DNA of 64,000 nt, taken from positions 248,001 through 312,000 of the forward strand of contig JACRBT010000002.1 in the NCBI GenBank assembly GCA_016234445.1. Direction: 5' to 3'. The notes beneath the pieces are model-generated. The model had not been told where the DNA came from. It did not search any database and saw only the letters and a list, made by a program, of their open reading frames with translations. This DNA comes from Chloroflexota bacterium (GTDB lineage Bacteria; Chloroflexota; Dehalococcoidia; Tepidiformales; Tepidiformaceae). Shown here piece after piece: positions 61,494 through 64,000 of the stretch (position 1 is its first letter; the number at the start of each line of letters is the position of its first letter). The position numbers and the translations under genes are program-made.

Positions 61494-62461
61494 GAGGAGG
61501 CGCCTCCTGGGGGCTGCGGTGCACGTTCGTGGGGAATGGGCAGACCCAGCGGGTCACGGAGGTCGATTCGGCTCCACCAAGCCTCCGTTTGAGGTTCCGC
61601 GACGAGCTTGCTCCCGTCGACATCCCAGGCGAAGAGCCTTGCCGGGACGCCCGGAACCTGCACCAACGAGGCGAGATTGTGGTGGGAATTCCCGCCGTCG
61701 AAACGCAGGTTGGCGTATGTCACTTGCTGATGGACCCCTGGAAAGATGAGGGCGTCGCGTGCCTCGCGGAAGGTCACCTTCCCCTCCGACCTTCCGAAGC
61801 TCGGAAGGGTCGCGCTCGTCTTGAAGTCCGGCAGCTGGACATCGGACTCGAAACCGTCCCACCAAAGGGTAATCCGGTAGCGGTCGATCACGGCGGCCCG
61901 GGTGGTCAGCAACAGAAACCAGCTTCCCCGGGTTTCGGTCAACTCAAGCACTGGGTCCGGGAGCTGCGACCGCAGGAGAAGCTGGCGGACCTCGCGGCCG
62001 TCAAGCGGTTCCGAGACGCCGTTGGCCCGGCGGGTGCGGTACTCACCGCCCTCGCCGTCCTTGAGCCGGTTCTGGTGGCCGAGGAACGACAAAGGGACGT
62101 GGATCAGGATAAGGACGCCGTCGTCGGTGCGCTCAACCTCGGCGTCGAGCTTTTCGATGGGCGGCGAAACGTTGTCCTTCAACCATTGCAGGACGCGATC
62201 ACGGGTCCAATCCGATGGAGCAAGTTCGATGCTGGCGGCGGCGCTCCACCCTCTTTCCGCGGGAGCCTCGGCGATACCGATGGCGACGAGTCCGCCCTCC
62301 GTGTTAGCCATCGAGGCCACGGCTTTCGTGAGCTGATGCCTCCCTGATCGCTTGAGGTTCTCACGCTCCAACAGTTTCCCCGACTTGAACTCCAGCGTGA
62401 GCCCTTCCGACGCACTCTCGGCGATCCAACGGCGGAACGTCTCGCTGAGGCCCTCGCTCAC
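61490..62461 (-). CDS. Schlafen/AlbA_2-domain protein
   Basis: 323 residues from a GTG at 62461 with GGAGG seven bases upstream. The N-terminal AlbA_2 (Slfn) domain shows 'EGLTLEFKSGKLLER' (E-x-K), 'LTKAVASMANTEGGLVAIGI' and 'PLSFLGHQNRLKDGEGGEYRTR' region, about 20-160. The C-terminal half (about 190-323) is unlike known families. AlbA_2 proteins act in RNA cleavage, transcription control or anti-phage defence. It lies 55 bases after the helicase-nuclease gene. Confidence 0.75.
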   Translation of the reverse strand: MSEGLSETFRRWIAESASEGLTLEFKSGKLLERENLKRSGRHQLTKAVASMANTEGGLVAIGIAEAPAERGWSAAASIELAPSDWTRDRVLQWLKDNVSPPIEKLDAEVERTDDGVLILIHVPLSFLGHQNRLKDGEGGEYRTRRANGVSEPLDGREVRQLLLRSQLPDPVLELTETRGSWFLLLTTRAAVIDRYRITLWWDGFESDVQLPDFKTSATLPSFGRSEGKVTFREARDALIFPGVHQQVTYANLRFDGGNSHHNLASLVQVPGVPARLFAWDVDGSKLVAEPQTEAWWSRIDLRDPLGLPIPHERAPQPPGGASS

Positions 62462-62516
62462 TCCGCGGCCTCCACGACGGGGGCGGTACCGGGGCCGACG
62501 CGGCCGCCCCGAACAG

Positions 62517-64000
62517 TCATTGGAGTCTCCCCGGCCTAACGGTGCCATCGCTGGCAGCGTGCAGCCGGCCAGCGTCGACCAGCTGCTTCAAGGCGTCCTC
62601 CAGCGACCCCTTGATCTCTGGTCCGTTGCGGCCAAAGCCGAAGTGGCGGGCGGTCTCCGTTACCAACTCGTCGGCTGTGGGGCCGATGACCACCCCAAGG
62701 ACCGCAAGGATCCCGGCCTCAAGTTCTGCGAGTGAGATGCGGGTCACGTCGCGCCGGCTGCCGGCGGCCGGGCGGCGCGGCCGGGCCTGCCGGCCCGGCA
62801 GATGGTAGAAGGCGTCCTCAACTGAAAGGATCTGCTGCTTGGAGTGCAGCTTGTTGAGAGCTTCGTTGACCCTTTCTCTAGCTTCCTCTCTCGCGCGCCC
62901 GAGGCCGTAGCGCAGGCGCAGCCTTTCCACGATCAAGTCGACGTGGACCGGGCCTTCGGTGTCCACTATCTGGAGAATGAGCGGCGCCAGGGTGCGATCG
63001 GTCTCGAGGCGAAGCTCCGGCCCGATAGGGATCCCTCCCAGCGACGCCTCCCGGTACCTGGCGAACAGGTGCTCGGGGGCAGGTTCATCGACGGGCCCGT
63101 CAGCTTCGTCATGCACCACGTCAGAATCGTCCGCAGCTGGCGGCGGGACCGGAGTCGTCCAACCGCTAGCGTGGACCCGGCGAGCCCGGGCGACCTCGAG
63201 GGCGGCCTCGATGCGTTCGACCTCGGCGGAGGGATTCTGGAGCCAGGACGTGGACCAGACCCGGTGGATCGCCCAACCCAGGTCCTCCAGCACGGACTGC
63301 CTGAGCCAATCCCGGTCCCGCGCGGCTGGCGCGGAGTGATAGGTGGCGCCGTCGCATTCCACCCCGAGGTCGAACCGTGTCCCATCGACCGAATAGATGC
63401 CGAGGTCGATCCGGTAACCTCCGACCCCAACCTGGGGCTGCACCCGGTGCCCGCGCTCCCGGAGGGCCGCGGCGACCGCGTCCTCAAACGGACTGTCCGT
63501 CACGGCATTCGGGTCGAACGCCTGCTGCGCCTGGATGGCGGTGGCTGGCGCCGCCGCGTATTCGAGGTACCGCCGGAGGGCCTGGGCGCCGGCCGTCGTC
63601 GACGTGATGTCCGTGGGGCGTAGCGAGCGGACAACGGTCATGCTCATGCGAGCTCGGCTGACAGCGACATTGAGCCGGCGCCAACCCAGATCCGAATTGA
63701 GAGGGCCGAATCGATTGAGCACCGGCCCCCCCGGGGATGCGGGGCCGTAGCCAACGGAGAACACAATGTGGTCGCGCTCGTCACCCTGGACGTTCTCCAG
63801 GTTCTTCACGAAGAATGGCTCGTGCACTTCCTCCGAGAACCGCGAATCGAATTCGTCGGTGCCGCGGCGATGTTCGTCCAGCAGCTGTTGGATGAGATCC
63901 GCCTGCGTCCGAGAAAGGGCCACGACGCCGATGCTTTCATCCAAAGGGCGTGCCCTCATCAGTGCGAGGACGCACTCGACTACCCGGCGAGCCTCGACTT
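62517..64000 (-). CDS. Helicase-nuclease defence-type protein, C-terminal part (Hhe-like)
   Basis: Cut by the right edge; the frame stays open to base 64000. Order: superfamily I helicase end (motif V 'VQGDERDHIVFSVGYG', motif VI 'LNVAVSRARMSMTVV'), a Vsr/MTES_1575-like nuclease ('SPFEDAVAAALRERGH', 'GYRIDLGI', 'LGVECDGATYHS') with E...D...ExD in place, then DUF3320-like winged helices to the end. Full-length relatives (DUF4011-helicase-Vsr-DUF3320, about 1500 residues or more) are, as I recall, the Hhe-type anti-phage proteins. Confidence 0.8.
   Translation of the reverse strand, partial: VEARRVVECVLALMRARPLDESIGVVALSRTQADLIQQLLDEHRRGTDEFDSRFSEEVHEPFFVKNLENVQGDERDHIVFSVGYGPASPGGPVLNRFGPLNSDLGWRRLNVAVSRARMSMTVVRSLRPTDITSTTAGAQALRRYLEYAAAPATAIQAQQAFDPNAVTDSPFEDAVAAALRERGHRVQPQVGVGGYRIDLGIYSVDGTRFDLGVECDGATYHSAPAARDRDWLRQSVLEDLGWAIHRVWSTSWLQNPSAEVERIEAALEVARARRVHASGWTTPVPPPAADDSDVVHDEADGPVDEPAPEHLFARYREASLGGIPIGPELRLETDRTLAPLILQIVDTEGPVHVDLIVERLRLRYGLGRAREEARERVNEALNKLHSKQQILSVEDAFYHLPGRQARPRRPAAGSRRDVTRISLAELEAGILAVLGVVIGPTADELVTETARHFGFGRNGPEIKGSLEDALKQLVDAGRLHAASDGTVRPGRLQ

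Overview
The window is a high-GC chromosomal segment, mostly core genes, from what looks like a member of the Chloroflexota, probably close to the Dehalococcoidia. This is inferred from a DUF5679-type small protein, the mix of gene families, and short-leader genes with GTG/TTG starts and GGAGG ribosome sites. No 16S gene is present, so the placement is tentative.

Layout. 1-3.9 kb: TruB tail, a DUF5679 protein with its own promoter and terminator, then a leftward run (relA/spoT, PAP2 phosphatase, SDR, aldo/keto reductase, HisN-like phosphatase). 6.3-10.3 kb: hisS, then prfA-prmC-HAD phosphatase in overlapping frames. 10.4-12.8 kb: secreted proteins. 12.8-17.1 kb: guaB3, rsmI, a GSA-aminotransferase-type enzyme and a methyltransferase. 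17.2-21.9 kb: a complete 2-oxo acid (pyruvate-type) dehydrogenase operon, E3-E1alpha-E1beta-E2, closed by a strong terminator. 21.9-28 kb: secreted esterase-like protein, a regulator made of two tandem XRE-MmyB units, GNAT and a magnesium-chelatase-type AAA ATPase.

28-38.1 kb is the plastic part. A membrane-anchored gamma carbonic anhydrase and mobA face each other. Between them lie two different sets of genes separated by a scar in which a second mobA 3' end is joined to a second carbonic-anhydrase 3' end, as expected from a tandem duplication whose contents were later replaced. At 35.7-38.1 kb a LuxR-type HTH gene and two secreted-protein genes are duplicated in tandem, and one copy is decaying.

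38.2-58.6 kb returns to core functions: a divergent DAHP synthase, citrate synthase, thioredoxin-TPR protein, an ArsM-like methyltransferase, RNase P RNA, RNase H with a zinc ribbon, a serine-recombinase-like protein that has lost its active site, then a long rightward block (yceD-rpmF-fabD-fabG-nusB-acpP-tatA-tatC-tauE-udg-rnj-ftsK-accDA).

The ArsM-like gene has an in-frame TGA exactly where relatives carry a conserved cysteine. Recognisable ArsM sequence continues for 55 codons beyond it, and a bacterial SECIS-like hairpin sits at the right distance. It is the best single candidate here for unusual biology (a selenoprotein).

58.7-64 kb is an accessory island starting at tRNA-Ser(UGA) with a tyrosine integrase. 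It carries a leftward operon: a helicase-nuclease cut by the window edge (superfamily I helicase end, Vsr/MTES_1575-like nuclease, DUF3320-like winged helices, recalling Hhe-type defence proteins), a Schlafen/AlbA_2 protein, a small zinc-ribbon protein and an unknown protein. This is a candidate multi-gene defence system.
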